Source of the DNA: Hymenobacter cellulosilyticus
GTDB lineage: Bacteria > Bacteroidota > Bacteroidia > Cytophagales > Hymenobacteraceae
Direction of reading: 5' to 3'
Assembly (NCBI RefSeq): GCF_022919215.1
Contig: NZ_CP095046.1
Location: 5,074,501 to 5,138,500 of the forward strand
DNA: 64,000 bases
A program made the position numbers and the translations under genes. The notes beneath the pieces were generated by a model, which had not been told where the DNA came from, made no database searches, and saw only the letters and a list, made by a program, of their open reading frames with translations. Shown piece after piece: positions 19,001 to 28,669 of this stretch. The stretch's first letter is position 1, and the number at the start of each line of letters is the position of its first letter.

Positions 19001-19560
19001 CGAGCGGCTTGTAATACCTTGCGCTGCCCGTAGCGCTGCTCCCACTCGGCTTCCAGCATGCTCATTTCCGTCAGGCTCCAGTACGAGCCGTTGAAGTAGA
19101 GACTGTCGCGGGAAGTGCCTTCCAGGGTCATGCCGGCCTTGGTGTAGCAGCCAATGGCGCCCTGGTTGAAGTCGTACACGCCCAGGTCGATGCGGTGCAG
19201 GCCGAGCTGCTCGAACCCGATTTCGAGCACCGCCTTAATCATGCCCTGGCATATGCCCCGGCCCCGCTCCTGGCTGTTGCCCACCAGCACCCGGCTGATG
19301 CGCGCCGAGCGGTTTTTGCGGCTGATACCGCCCAGGGAAATATGGCCCACTACCTCGTTGGTCGTATCGTCGATGGCCTTATACACGAAGGCGTCCGAGG
19401 TATGCAAGTCGTTGGTATCCTCGATGTACCAGGCCAGGCTGGCCTCGGTCAGGGGAAAGGAGAACAGTGACCCTGACCAGTTCATCAACAACTCTTCATC
19501 TGTAATCCACTCAATAAGCTGTTTGAAATCGGCTTGGGTGAACTGCTCCAGTCTAATCAT
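18997..19560 (-). CDS. RimJ/RimL-type GNAT N-acetyltransferase
   Basis: 187 residues from the ATG at 19560 (MIRLEQFTQADFKQLIEWI); a longer frame to 19602 adds an unlikely extension. The family pattern includes VVGHISLGGISRKNRSARISRVLVG, the CoA-binding loop QERGRGICQGM, and LGVYDFNQGAIGCYTKAGM, the conserved N-x-x-A-x-x-x-Y-x-K-x-G-F/M motif. Such enzymes acetylate protein N-termini, small amines or antibiotics; the substrate is open. Monocistronic. Confidence 0.87.
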   Translation of the reverse strand: MIRLEQFTQADFKQLIEWITDEELLMNWSGSLFSFPLTEASLAWYIEDTNDLHTSDAFVYKAIDDTTNEVVGHISLGGISRKNRSARISRVLVGNSQERGRGICQGMIKAVLEIGFEQLGLHRIDLGVYDFNQGAIGCYTKAGMTLEGTSRDSLYFNGSYWSLTEMSMLEAEWEQRYGQRKVLQAAR

Positions 19561-19869
19561 AAATAGTACTTTTTGAAACTGCGGAAAGAAATTACAAAGC
19601 AAGCCCCGCCCGGCTAGCCCGACGGTAATCGGGCAAGAGCTGTCAAAACAGGGAGAATCGGGGCAAAATGGACCGTCGGCCCACGCGGCAGCAAGTTACA
19701 CAAATCTTAGCCTAAGCTGAAGCGTAACGACCACCTATATCTAGCTAACTGTGGGCCGACTGAGAAAATTTCCGACGCGCGCCGTTTTTTGCCGTTTAAG
19801 ACAACTTTTGCGGGGTGCCCGGCAGCTGTTGGGCTGCGGCTCCCTGCTTTCCGCTCTGCTTACTTGCTT

Positions 19870-21528
19870 ATGTTCTCCACCTCTTCTCGCCTCGCGCTGC
19901 TGGCCTTCAGCGGCTTGCTTTCCTATTCTGCCCCGGCCCAGCAGCTGCGCCCCAACAAAAAAGTTGTCAAGGCCCTGCAAAAAGTGTCGCCCACCGACCT
20001 GAAGGCTCACATTCAGTACCTGGCCGACGATAAGCTGCTGGGCCGCCGCCCCGGCACGCCCGGCTACCAAATGGCCGTGGACTACGTGACCAGCCATCTG
20101 CAAAGCCTGGGCGTGCAGCCCGCCGGCGACGCGGGCACGTTTGTGCAGCGGGTGCGCCTGCGCAAAGCTTTCAATAACCTAGGCACTTCTTCCCTGCTGC
20201 TTCGCCCTAACACCGGAGCCGCCGTGCCGCTGGCACCGGGCAAGGAATTCGTGCTCTACCCTAACCCCGAAACCGCCGCCGCTACGGTGGAAGCCCCGCT
20301 GGTATTTGCCGGCTACGGTATCAGCGCCCCCGAACTAAGCTACGACGACTACGCCGGCCTCGACGTGACGGGCAAGGTGGTGGTGGTGCTGCGCGGGGCA
20401 CCCAAGGCCTTTCCCTCCACGGTAGCCGCTGCTAGTCAGGACGTGCTGGCCATTCTGCAGAACGCCGTGCGCCACGGAGCCGTGGGGGTGCTGGTAGCTT
20501 CGCCAAGTCCGAAGGCCACGCTGCCCAACTTCCGGCAGGGCGTGTTCAGCGTGTTGGGCACCGATGGCAAAGTAGCCGCTTCCCGCTCGTTTGCGCCGGG
20601 TATTCGCCTGCTCGGGGCCGTGAGTACGGGCACCCTGCAAACCCTGCTGCGCACCGCCGCCACCGATACCACCGCCGCCTACGCCGCCCTACGCACGGGC
20701 CGGCCGGCCTCGGTAGCCCTGGGCAGCTCGCTGAAGGCGGTGAACAATTCCACTTACCAGGACCTGGACAGCTACAACGTGGTAGGCAAGATAATCGGCT
20801 CCGACGCCAAGCTGCGGGAGGAATACGTGGTGCACAGCGCCCACCTCGACCACTTAGGCGTGGGCGAGCCGGTGAAGGGCGACTCTATCTACAACGGGGC
20901 CCACGACAATGCCTCGGGCGTGGCCAGCGTGCTGGAAATTGCCCGGATTTATTCGCGCCTGCCGGAAAAGGAGAAGCCCAAACGCTCGGTGCTGCTGGTA
21001 CTGCAGACCGGCGAGGAGCTGGGCCTGCTGGGCTCGGCCTACTTCGCGGCCCGTCCCACGGTGCCCAAGGAGCAAATCGTGGCCGACATCAACACCGACA
21101 TGCCCACCATCATTGCCCCGCTGCTGTCGGTGGTGCCGCTGGGCGCCCAGCATTCGACCCTGGCCGAGCCCGTCAATAAAGCCGCCGAGTACCTGAAGCT
21201 GAGCGTGGAGGCCGACCCCGAGCCCGAGCAAAACCGCTTTATCCGCTCCGACCAGTACAGCTTCGTGCTGCAGGGCATTCCGGCCTTGCACATCAAGTAT
21301 GGCAACAAAACCGCCGACGGCAAAAACGACCTGAGCAAAACCGTGCAAGCCTGGCGCGCGGCCACCTACCACAAGCCCCAGGACGACATCAACGGCACCT
21401 TCGACTTCGAGGCGGGCAAAAAGTACGTGCAGCTCAACTTCCTCATCGGCTATCAGGTAGCCCAGGCCGAACAGCGCCCCACCTGGAACCCCGGCGACTT
21501 TTTCGGCACCCGGTTCGGACAGAAGTAG
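19870..21528 (+). CDS. M28 family zinc peptidase with PA domain, secreted
   Basis: 552 residues from the ATG at 19870, which gives a proper signal peptide (MFSTSSRLALLAFSGLLSYSAPAQ); an in-frame upstream start at 19789 would place 27 non-signal residues in front. A protease-associated insert (EAPLVFAGYGISAPELSYDDYAGLDVTGKVVVV) precedes the catalytic domain. Metal and catalytic residues appear in HSAHLDHLG (about 321), NGAHDNASG, TGEELGLLGS (Glu-Glu), INTDMP and the late ATYHKPQDD His. M28 enzymes are aminopeptidases or carboxypeptidases using two zinc ions. It follows an AT-rich gap and is terminated by the family B palindrome. Confidence 0.9.
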   Translation: MFSTSSRLALLAFSGLLSYSAPAQQLRPNKKVVKALQKVSPTDLKAHIQYLADDKLLGRRPGTPGYQMAVDYVTSHLQSLGVQPAGDAGTFVQRVRLRKAFNNLGTSSLLLRPNTGAAVPLAPGKEFVLYPNPETAAATVEAPLVFAGYGISAPELSYDDYAGLDVTGKVVVVLRGAPKAFPSTVAAASQDVLAILQNAVRHGAVGVLVASPSPKATLPNFRQGVFSVLGTDGKVAASRSFAPGIRLLGAVSTGTLQTLLRTAATDTTAAYAALRTGRPASVALGSSLKAVNNSTYQDLDSYNVVGKIIGSDAKLREEYVVHSAHLDHLGVGEPVKGDSIYNGAHDNASGVASVLEIARIYSRLPEKEKPKRSVLLVLQTGEELGLLGSAYFAARPTVPKEQIVADINTDMPTIIAPLLSVVPLGAQHSTLAEPVNKAAEYLKLSVEADPEPEQNRFIRSDQYSFVLQGIPALHIKYGNKTADGKNDLSKTVQAWRAATYHKPQDDINGTFDFEAGKKYVQLNFLIGYQVAQAEQRPTWNPGDFFGTRFGQK

Positions 21529-21560
21529 GGTTCGTTAAGAAGCTGCTGACAGCTTCTTAG

Positions 21561-21730
21561 TCGTTTGTCATCCTGAGCAAAGCGAAGGACCTTCCTCAGT
21601 TTACCCACTGCAGATAATCAAAATGTAAAAAGCCCTTCACCACGCTAGGTTGTAAAGGGCTTTTTACATTGGTACAAGCTTCTTTGGGTAGACGAGGAAG
21701 GTCCTTCGCGGGGCTCAGGATGACAAACGA
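21561..21730. repeat. Palindromic intergenic repeat, family B
   Basis: 170 bp with perfect 18-bp terminal inverted repeats TCGTTTGTCATCCTGAGC and GCTCAGGATGACAAACGA. Next to them are subterminal arms GCGAAGGACCTTCCTC and GAGGAAGGTCCTTCGC, and a central hairpin AATGTAAAAAGCCCTT/AAGGGCTTTTTACATT. Organisation matches family A (terminal GTCAT, subterminal arms, central terminator-like stem), but the sequence is different. It follows the M28 peptidase stop by 30 bp. Confidence 0.8.
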
Positions 21731-21771
21731 TTCGAGGGCAAGCCCATTAGAAGACCCACCGAATGGGCAGC

Positions 21772-22014
21772 TCACACCTCCGGCAGGCGGATGCTTTCCA
21801 GGTAAGGTGTCAGGTTGTGCGAGTCCTGGAAGAGGTGGATGAACAGGATGTGCTCTTCCCCGTTGCTGCGCCAGACCTCGGCGTAGAAGTCGCCCAGGGC
21901 GTAGAGCTGCAGCTCGAAGCTGTCCTGCCGCCGGTCGGACAAGAAGTGTCCGCTCCGACGCAGTACGTCGGCCTGCTGGCCCATGGGCAACTGTTTGAAG
22001 GAGTCTAAACGCAT
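21772..22014 (-). CDS. Small conserved-type hypothetical protein
   Basis: 80 residues from the ATG at 22014 (MRLDSFKQLPMGQQADVLRRSGHFLSDR). A longer frame to 22131 is open, but its extra residues look non-coding. The sequence is mixed alpha/beta (FELQLYALGDFYAEVWRSNGEEHILFIHLF), soluble and without cysteines. I do not recognise a family. The start is 131 bp from the divergent YfcC gene, so the two probably share a promoter region. Confidence 0.65.
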   Translation of the reverse strand: MRLDSFKQLPMGQQADVLRRSGHFLSDRRQDSFELQLYALGDFYAEVWRSNGEEHILFIHLFQDSHNLTPYLESIRLPEV

Positions 22015-22145
22015 ACGAGCTGACACAACCGGCCCGGCCTGATGCGGGTTCCGGCCCGGGACACTTCCCGGAAAGTTCGGCAGTAGCTCGCGGATAACTT
22101 CTATTTTTCGCGAATTATTGCCCCTTCTCACCCTTTGCTTCCTTG

Positions 22146-23491
22146 ATGAAGACCCTCCGCTTTCCCCACCCGCTTGTGTTGCTCGTCGGGTTTATTCTGC
22201 TGGCCACGCTGCTGAGTTACGTGCTGCCTGCCGGCGAATTTGCCCGCCAGGCTGACACGGCTACCGGCCGCGACGTGGTGGTACCCGGCTCCTACCACCG
22301 CGTGCCCGCCACCCCGGTTTCGCCCCTGGCTGCCATGGTCGACATTCCCAAGGGCATGGCCGACGCCGCCGCCGTTATCTTTTTCGTGTTCCTGACCGGC
22401 GGGGCCTTCACCGTTATCGACCAAACCGGAGCCCTGCGCCGGGGCGTCGATTGGCTGCTGGGCAAGCTGCAAGGGCAGGAAGTGCTGGTCATCCCCATCA
22501 TTTCCCTGCTGTTTGCTACGATGGGCGCGCTGGAAAACATGCAGGAGGAAATTATTCCGCTGATTCCGGTGCTGCTGGTACTGATGCGCCGCCTGGGCTA
22601 CCCGGTTATTACGGCCGCAGCCGTGAGCATCGGAGCGGCGGCTGTGGGCGCGTCATTTAGTCCCCTGAACCCCTTCCAGGTCGGTATTGCCCAGAAGCTG
22701 GCCCAACTGCCGCTGCTCTCGGGCGCGGGCTTTCGGCTGGCATTTCTGGCCCTGGCTCTAGTGGTCTGGATTGGGGGTACGATGCGCTACGCAGCCAAAA
22801 ACCGGGTGATTCCGGAAGCGGCTCCCGCGGAGGAAGCCGACTCCGCCGGGGCCGGCCGGCACGGCATCGTGCTGCTGCTTTTGCTGCTGACTTTCGCCGT
22901 GTTTACCTACGGGGTGCTCAACCTGGGCTGGGAATTTGAGCAGATGGGCGCGCTGTTTTTCGTACTAGGCGTGCTGGCTGGCCTCATCGGCGGCCTGGGC
23001 CTCAACGGCACCGCTGACGCCTTTATCCTAGGCTTCCGCGACCTGGCTTTTTCGGCCCTGCTCATCGGTTTTGCCCGGGCTATTTTCGTGGTCCTGGAGC
23101 AGGGGCATATTGTGGACACCATTGTCAACAGCCTCTCGGCGCCCCTGGCCCATCTGCCCGTCACGCTCTCGGCCCTGAGCATGATTGGGGTGCATACGGC
23201 CCTGCACCTGCCCGTACCCAGCGTGAGCGGGCAGGCCGTGCTGACCATGCCCATCCTCACTCCCCTCTCCGACTTACTGGGCCTGCCCGCCAGGTCACGG
23301 TGCTGGCCTACCAGTACGGCGCCGGCCTGTGTGAGCTCATCACGCCCACCAATGGCGCGTTGGTTGCCATCGTCGCCGCCTGCGGAGTCCGCTTCGACCA
23401 GTGGTGGAAGTTCGTGCTGCCGCTGTATCTGGCGTTGCTGGCGCTGGCCGCTACTGCCGTTGTTATCGGCGTCGCTATTGGGTTGAGTTAA
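22146..23491 (+). CDS. YfcC-family (DcuC-like) membrane carrier (frameshift at 23286-23288)
   Basis: Starts MKTLRFPHPLVLLVGFILLATLLSYVLPAGEF; about 11 membrane segments follow. The family features are SYVLPAGEF, FLTGGAFTVIDQTGAL, LFATMGALENMQEEIIPL, FSPLNPFQVGIAQ and HLPVPSVSGQAVLTMPI. The last 65 residues (VLAYQYGAGLCELITPTNGALVA) are in a different frame; one extra C at 23286-23288 restores LGLPRQVTVLAYQYG and a 448-residue protein. The family is annotated as C4-dicarboxylate or amino-acid type secondary transporters; the actual substrate is unknown. Transcribed alone and followed by repeat family A. Confidence 0.85.
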
Positions 23492-23512
23492 ATGCGGATG
23501 TGCTGATTCCCT

Positions 23513-23672
23513 GTCATTGCGAGGAGGTACGACGAAGCAATCCGTCCTCTGCTGGTGACAAATGACCTTCTACCAGAAAGCCCTTTCTCGTTGTTACGGG
23601 AAAGGGCTTTTTACTTACGGAAGCTCAGCACATTTCAGAGGACGGATTGCCACGGCTACGCCTCGCAATGAC
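23513..23672. repeat. Palindromic intergenic repeat, family A, copy 2 (inverted)
   Basis: 160 bp from GTCATTGCGAGG to CCTCGCAATGAC. Its reverse complement is nearly identical to the first 100 bp of copy 1 at 7041-7197, including TGTGCTGAGCTTCCGTAAGT and the AAAGCCCTTTC hairpin. It lies between convergent genes, where the hairpin probably terminates both transcripts. Confidence 0.82.
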
Positions 23673-23715
23673 ATAGGATAGACATTAGCATGTCAGCACA
23701 TTAGTACCTTAAAAA

Positions 23716-24117
23716 TCAGCTCAGCCGCAGCTCGTCGGCCTCGAATACGCGCTTCACCTTGCGCTTCTTTTCTACGAGCTGAAAGCTGGCCCGGTGCTGG
23801 GCTTCATTCCAGTACACGTCCGAAATCAGGCCGCGGTGGGCGGGGCGGCCGGGCTCCGGGTTGGTTTCTTCCACCAGGTCGCCGAAGCTGAACGGGGGCT
23901 TGTCGTGGAGCTCCTGGAACAGCTCCCCACTGACTTTGAACTGCTGCTCGTCGTAGCGCAGCAGAATCCAGTCTTCGGTTTCGTCGATTTTCTCGAACAG
24001 CTTGCCCATGGGCTCCAGCCACTCGAAGGTGCGGCGGTTGGCGGGGTGAATGTAGCGGAAGCCGAAATCCGGCGTCCAGGAATAAAGGCCGTAGGTGACT
24101 GGTTTGGGACGAGCCAT
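23716..24117 (-). CDS. Conserved-looking hypothetical protein
   Basis: 133 residues, soluble, rich in aromatic and charged residues: MARPKPVTYGLYSWTPDFGFRYIHPANRR at the start, then FEWLEPMGKLFEKIDETEDWILLRYDEQQFKV and a C-terminal SFQLVEKKRKVKRVFEADELRLS. The compact beta-rich pattern suggests a small binding domain. I do not recognise the family. Normal codon use; single gene between a repeat and a 299-bp gap. Confidence 0.7.
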   Translation of the reverse strand: MARPKPVTYGLYSWTPDFGFRYIHPANRRTFEWLEPMGKLFEKIDETEDWILLRYDEQQFKVSGELFQELHDKPPFSFGDLVEETNPEPGRPAHRGLISDVYWNEAQHRASFQLVEKKRKVKRVFEADELRLS

Positions 24118-24416
24118 GAGTGCGGAGTAAGGATAAAAACAGCGTGCCGGGCGCTGAGTAGCCGATTAGGCCGGGGCAGCCGGCAACTGATTATAACAGC
24201 AAAACTCCGCTATTTATTCCCGCCCGACAATTTTATGGCGAGTACTCCGGCCGGTTTTTTCCCAGATTCCCGTCGGAGTACAACCCGTTTTTCTACGGAG
24301 GGAAATCCGCCTTTTTCCCTATAACTCCCCGCCATACCCTTGCCGTTCAAGTAATTCTGCTTTGGCCCAGGGAGGGGCCCCGGCAGACTACACCATTTAA
24401 ACAGAGCGGGGAAACA
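24118..24416. other. Intergenic region upstream of DUF421 pair
   Basis: Contains short runs of T and A and the divided palindromic words GGAGTAC and GAGTACTCCGG, but no gene and no clear promoter pair that I can defend. It must carry the divergent promoters of the flanking genes. Confidence 0.4.
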
Positions 24417-25139
24417 ATGAAAAAAGAGGAAATTCACTTAGGTGACTGGCAACGCATTGTCCTGGGCAATGCCCCGGGCGAGTACATGCTCGAAGTGGTC
24501 CTGCGGACCCTGATTATCTACCTCGTGCTGCTGGTGTTCATCCGGCTGCTGGGCAAGCGTATGGGGGCCCAGCTTACCATTACCGAAATGGCTGTAATGC
24601 TTACGCTGGGGGCCATTGTTGCCGTGCCGGCTCAGATACCCGACCGGGGCCTGCTGCCGGCCTTCGTGTTGCTGGGCACGGTGCTGTTGCTGCAGCGGGG
24701 AGTAAACTGGCTGGCCTTAAAAAACCGCAAAGTGGAAGTGGTGGTGCAAAGCGACGTGAGCCTGCTGCTCAAAAACGGGGTGCTGAATACTGCTGAGATG
24801 AAGAAGATGGATATTTCCCACGAGCAGGTATTTGCCCATCTGCGCTCCAAAGATGTGCTGCACCTGGGCCAGCTTTGCCGGGTGTACCTCGAATCGGGCG
24901 GGCACTTCAGCGTATTCCGCTACCAGGAGCCCCGGCCCGGCCTGAGCGTGCTGCCCGAGTGGGATGAGCGCCTGCGCGACGAGCAACAGCAGGAGTCGGA
25001 CTTGAGCGCCTGCCTCTACTGCGGCAACGTGCAGCACCAGGTATCGGCCAAAACCCAGTGCACCAACTGCGGCCACCAGCAGTGGACCTACGCTGTGCAG
25101 CCCCAGAGCCTGGTGGAGCAGGAAGCCGAAGCCCACTAA
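24417..25139 (+). CDS. DUF421 (YetF-like) membrane protein with C-terminal zinc ribbon
   Basis: 240 residues. Two or three N-terminal membrane helices (about 25-95) contain the DUF421 motif LVFIRLLGKRMGAQLT and IPDRGLLPAFVLLGTVLLLQR. A cytosolic domain follows with NGVLNTAEMKKMDISHEQVFAHLRSKDVLHLGQ and the family motif CRVYLESGGHFSVFR. After DUF421 comes an added tail with four cysteines, CLYCGNVQHQ...CTNCGH, a zinc-ribbon pattern absent from typical YetF. YetF proteins are inner-membrane proteins, implicated in spore physiology in Bacillus; their role here is unknown. It is paired with a second copy starting 62 bp downstream. Confidence 0.85.
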   Translation: MKKEEIHLGDWQRIVLGNAPGEYMLEVVLRTLIIYLVLLVFIRLLGKRMGAQLTITEMAVMLTLGAIVAVPAQIPDRGLLPAFVLLGTVLLLQRGVNWLALKNRKVEVVVQSDVSLLLKNGVLNTAEMKKMDISHEQVFAHLRSKDVLHLGQLCRVYLESGGHFSVFRYQEPRPGLSVLPEWDERLRDEQQQESDLSACLYCGNVQHQVSAKTQCTNCGHQQWTYAVQPQSLVEQEAEAH

Positions 25140-25201
25140 AGCAAGTATCCTATTCTATTAAAAACGCCCCCGCTCACCGGGCAGGGCTTATCTTCTTTTG
25201 C

Positions 25202-25896
25202 ATGAAACCCGAAGAAATTCACCTCACCGATTATATGCGCATTATTCTGGGGCAGGTGCCCTGGAGCTTTTTGCTGGAAGTAGCCATTCGCGCCATCTTT
25301 CTCTACATCCTGATTGTGGTGTCGATGCGCCTGATGGGCAAGCGGATGTCGTCGCAGCTGAGCCGGCACGAGCTGGCCGCCATTTCCTCTATTGCCGCCG
25401 CCATCGGGGTACCCATTCAGGCCCCGATCGGGGCTTGCTGCCCGCCTTGCTTATTGCGGCAGTTATTGTAGCCGTGCAGCGCCTGGTTTTCTGGGAGTCG
25501 TATCGAAACAGAAAATTTGAGACTGTCACCCAGGGCCAGGTATCGGCGATGGTTGAGGATGGCTGCCTGCAGTACGATGCCATGCGCGAATCGGTCTTGT
25601 CGCAGGAGCGGGTGTTTGCCGAGCTGCGCCAGAAGGGCTACGACAACTTGGGCAAGGTCCGGCGCATGTACATGGAGGCCAGCGGCGCCTTCACCATTGT
25701 GCCCCAGAGCCCGCCCCGCCCCGGCCTGACCCTGATTCCAAGCTGGGACGACGACTTTCTGCGCGACCAGCACAAAGCCCCCGATACCTACGCCTGCTGC
25801 CACTGTGGCAATGTGCAGCACTCCCGGCAACAGCAGCCCGGAACCTGCTCCCGCTGCCAGCACGAGGAATGGTCGCCGGCCGTAGTGCCGGCCTGA
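25202..25896 (+). CDS. Second DUF421 membrane protein with zinc ribbon (frameshift at 25422-25425)
   Basis: Starts MKPEEIHLTDYMRIILGQVPW and shares the DUF421 layout of its upstream neighbour (SMRLMGKRMSSQLS, RRMYMEASGAFTIV). The frame changes after GVPIQAP; one extra C at 25422-25425 restores QAPDRGLLPALLIA, matching IPDRGLLPAFVLL in the paralogue, for 231 residues. It also ends in a four-cysteine ribbon, CHCGNVQHS...CSRCQH. The pair clearly arose by duplication and is likely co-transcribed, perhaps forming a heteromeric complex. Confidence 0.82.
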
Positions 25897-25953
25897 GGCG
25901 GAGTAGAGTAAAACCAGGATTGGCAAGGCCGGGCAGTGTAGCAAAACCTACGC

Positions 25954-26640
25954 TTACCGGCCTTCTGCTTGGTGCTGATGCAGCTGCTGGGCATGGGCCA
26001 CGAGCCGGTCGCGGTGGGCGGGGCCGTCGTGCAGGTGGGCAAAGGAAATCTGCTGCCGGGTGCCGTCGGTGCGGTGCACGATAAGCTCGGCCGCGCCGCT
26101 GGGCTCCACGGCCGCTACTTCCGCCCAGCTGAAGTGAAACTCCCGGCTCAGCAGCCCCAGCCGGCCGCCAAATCCCTCGGCATGCAGGTGCAGGTGACGG
26201 CGCTGCGTGATGCGGTACAGATTGAAGGCCAGAAAGAGGTAGAACCCGGCTATCAGAAAGTAGAGGTAAGGCAGAATGTGAAACGTGTGCGTGCCGCGCA
26301 GCAGGTCGGCCGCGTGGTGACGGTGCAGGATGTGGTAGCCTTCCAGGGCCAGAATGCCGGCTCCCGCTATTTCCAGCCAGGCCACCCGCTCGGTATGGTG
26401 CGGGTGGTGCTTGAGGTGGCGCATTTCGCGCAGCAGCAGCAAAATATAGCCCGCCCCTACCACGAGTTCAAGAATGGTCACGGCCGTCAGCGGCTCAGCA
26501 CCGGATACGGCGGCCAGGGCAGTGGTCAGCAGCACCAGGGCCGGGACAATGTGGGACAAAGCCTTGGCCCGCTGGCGCCGAGTGTGGCGACGGTCGTAGA
26601 GCGTAGTTCGTTCGGGAGCAGCGGCGTCGGGTGCGTTCAT
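25954..26640 (-). CDS. Multi-span membrane protein, unknown family
   Basis: 228 residues from the ATG at 26640 (MNAPDAAAPERTTLYDRRHTRRQRAK); a longer open frame extends to 26877 but looks non-coding. Four hydrophobic segments (IVPALVLLTTALAAV, TAVTILELVVGAGYILLLL, a third near WLEIAGAGILAL, and ILPYLYFLIAGFYLFLAF) are joined by His-rich loops (HLKHHPHH, HILHRHHAA). The C-terminal 70 residues are soluble and PH-like (FHFSWAEVAAVEPSGAAELIVHRTDG). The His-rich loops might bind metal. Convergent with the DUF421 pair. Confidence 0.65.
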   Translation of the reverse strand: MNAPDAAAPERTTLYDRRHTRRQRAKALSHIVPALVLLTTALAAVSGAEPLTAVTILELVVGAGYILLLLREMRHLKHHPHHTERVAWLEIAGAGILALEGYHILHRHHAADLLRGTHTFHILPYLYFLIAGFYLFLAFNLYRITQRRHLHLHAEGFGGRLGLLSREFHFSWAEVAAVEPSGAAELIVHRTDGTRQQISFAHLHDGPAHRDRLVAHAQQLHQHQAEGR

Positions 26641-26816
26641 GGGTTCAAGCACGGTATTTTTCCGCTGCCCCGCAACGGGTACTGCCGCTAAGGCTGCTCG
26701 GGGCTTTTCTACTTCAGCTTCAACCCGTTGAGCTTTGCCCGATAACCTCAACACTAGAAAACCAGTTAGAAGCCGGTAGCGACCAGCTGTAAAGGTCGTG
26801 TTACCCTCTGCTTCCA

Positions 26817-28634
26817 ATGCCCGCAACTGCTTTATCCCCCGCACCCACGCTGCAAGCCGGCATGGGCGCTCTACCACACCCTTCCGGCACCACCTTCCGC
26901 GTGTGGGCCCCCAACGCCGACGCCGTGGCCGTCGTTGGCCCCTTCAACGACTGGGACCACACCACCCACCCGCTCACCCACGAGGCCGACGGCTACTGGG
27001 CTGCCGACGTGGCTGACCTCGGGCCGGGCACCGAGTACAAATTCTGGCTGCGCACGGGCAAAAACGAGCTAACCCGCCACGACCCCTACGCCCGCGAAGT
27101 GACGCACTCTGCCGGCAACTCGGTGGTGCCCAACCACGACTTCGACTGGGAAGACGACCAGTTTCAGATGCCAGCCTGGAATGAGCTGGTTATCTACGAG
27201 CTGCACGTGGGCACCTTCAACGCCCCCGACCCCAGTCGCCCCGGCACCTTTCTGGACGTGGTGGAGAAGCTGGGCTACCTGCGCGAGCTGGGCATCAACG
27301 CCATTGAAATCATGCCGCCCACCGAGTTTCCCGGCGGCCGCAGCTGGGGCTACAACCCGGCTCACCCATTTGCCCTCGAAACCGACTACGGCGGCCCCCA
27401 GGCCTTTAAGGAGCTCGTCAAGCAGGCCCACCGCCACGGCATTGCCGTCATTCTGGACGTGGTGTATAACCACTTTGGGCCCGGCGACCTGGATTTGTGG
27501 CAGTTCGACGGCTGGCAGGAAAACGACGGCGGCGGCATCTACTTCTACAATGACTGGCGCGCCGAAACGCCCTGGGGCCACAACCGCCCCGACTACGGCC
27601 GCCCCGAAGTGCGCCGCTATATCCGCGACAATGCCCTGATGTGGCTCGAAGACTACCGCGTGGATGGTCTGCGCTGCGACTCAATTTCCCACATCCGCAA
27701 CGTGGACGGCTCCAACGACCCCGCCCGCGACCTGCCCGAGGGTTGGAGCCTGATGAAGTGGATCAATGAGGAAATTCAGGCGAAAATGCCCTGGAAGATT
27801 ACCATTGCCGAGGACTTGCAGGGCAACCCCTACATCACCCGCACCGCCGAGCAGGACGGGCAAGGCTTTGCGGCTCAGTGGGACGCGGCCTTCGTCAACA
27901 TCGTGCGCGACGCGCTGACTACGCCCCACGACGCGGACCGCCACCTGCCCGCCGTGGCCGAAATCCTGGCGCACGCCTACAACGGCGACGCGTTTCAGCG
28001 CATTATCTACACCGAGTCGCACGATGAAGTGGCCAACGGCAAGTCGCGCGTGACCGAGGAAATCATGCCCGGCGACGCCCACAGCTGGTTTCCCAAGAAG
28101 CGGGCCACGCTCGGTGCCGCCCTGGTATTTACCGCGCCCGGCATCCCGATGATGTTTCAGGGCCAGGAAATGCTGGCCGACGGCTACTTCTCCGACGACC
28201 AGCCCCTGGAGTGGGAGCACGCCGAGCAGCACGCGGGCCTGGTGCACTTGTACCGCGACCTGATCCGGCTGCGGCGCAACCTCGACGGCCAGACCCGGGG
28301 CCTGCTGGGCCAACACACCGACATAACCCACCTCAACGACTCCGACAAAATCCTGGCTTTCCGCCGCTGGGACCAGGGCGGAGCCGGCGACGAAACCATC
28401 ATCTTGGCCAACTTCGCCGACCAGACCCACCCGGCCTACACCATCGGCTTGCCAGCCGGCGGGCAGTGGCGCGTACGCTTCAACAGCGACTGGGAAGGCT
28501 ACGACGAGGAGTTCGGCAATTTTGAAAGCGTGGATTCGGAAGCTACGGAGGGCGAGTACGACGGATTGCCTTTCCACGCGACTTTTGGGTTAGCGCCGTA
28601 TTCGGTGCTGATTATTTCGCAGCAAGGCGCTTAA
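26817..28634 (+). CDS. GH13 alpha-glucan branching-type enzyme
   Basis: 605 residues. An N-terminal CBM48-like domain (GTTFRVWAPNADAVAVVGPFNDW) precedes the GH13 barrel: INAIEIMPPTEFPGG, the conserved region VILDVVYNHFGP, nucleophile Asp in VDGLRCDSI (about 289), acid Glu in ITIAEDLQG (about 331) and the stabilising Asp in TESHDE (about 402). A C-terminal beta domain follows. Its shape is between glycogen branching enzyme and maltooligosyltrehalose trehalohydrolase. The GT3 glycogen synthase gene follows on the same strand 153 bp on, favouring branching of glycogen. Transferase versus hydrolase activity cannot be settled from sequence. Confidence 0.82.
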   Translation: MPATALSPAPTLQAGMGALPHPSGTTFRVWAPNADAVAVVGPFNDWDHTTHPLTHEADGYWAADVADLGPGTEYKFWLRTGKNELTRHDPYAREVTHSAGNSVVPNHDFDWEDDQFQMPAWNELVIYELHVGTFNAPDPSRPGTFLDVVEKLGYLRELGINAIEIMPPTEFPGGRSWGYNPAHPFALETDYGGPQAFKELVKQAHRHGIAVILDVVYNHFGPGDLDLWQFDGWQENDGGGIYFYNDWRAETPWGHNRPDYGRPEVRRYIRDNALMWLEDYRVDGLRCDSISHIRNVDGSNDPARDLPEGWSLMKWINEEIQAKMPWKITIAEDLQGNPYITRTAEQDGQGFAAQWDAAFVNIVRDALTTPHDADRHLPAVAEILAHAYNGDAFQRIIYTESHDEVANGKSRVTEEIMPGDAHSWFPKKRATLGAALVFTAPGIPMMFQGQEMLADGYFSDDQPLEWEHAEQHAGLVHLYRDLIRLRRNLDGQTRGLLGQHTDITHLNDSDKILAFRRWDQGGAGDETIILANFADQTHPAYTIGLPAGGQWRVRFNSDWEGYDEEFGNFESVDSEATEGEYDGLPFHATFGLAPYSVLIISQQGA

Positions 28635-28669
28635 CCACACTTGTACACCCCGTTGCGCAGTAGCTCTAG

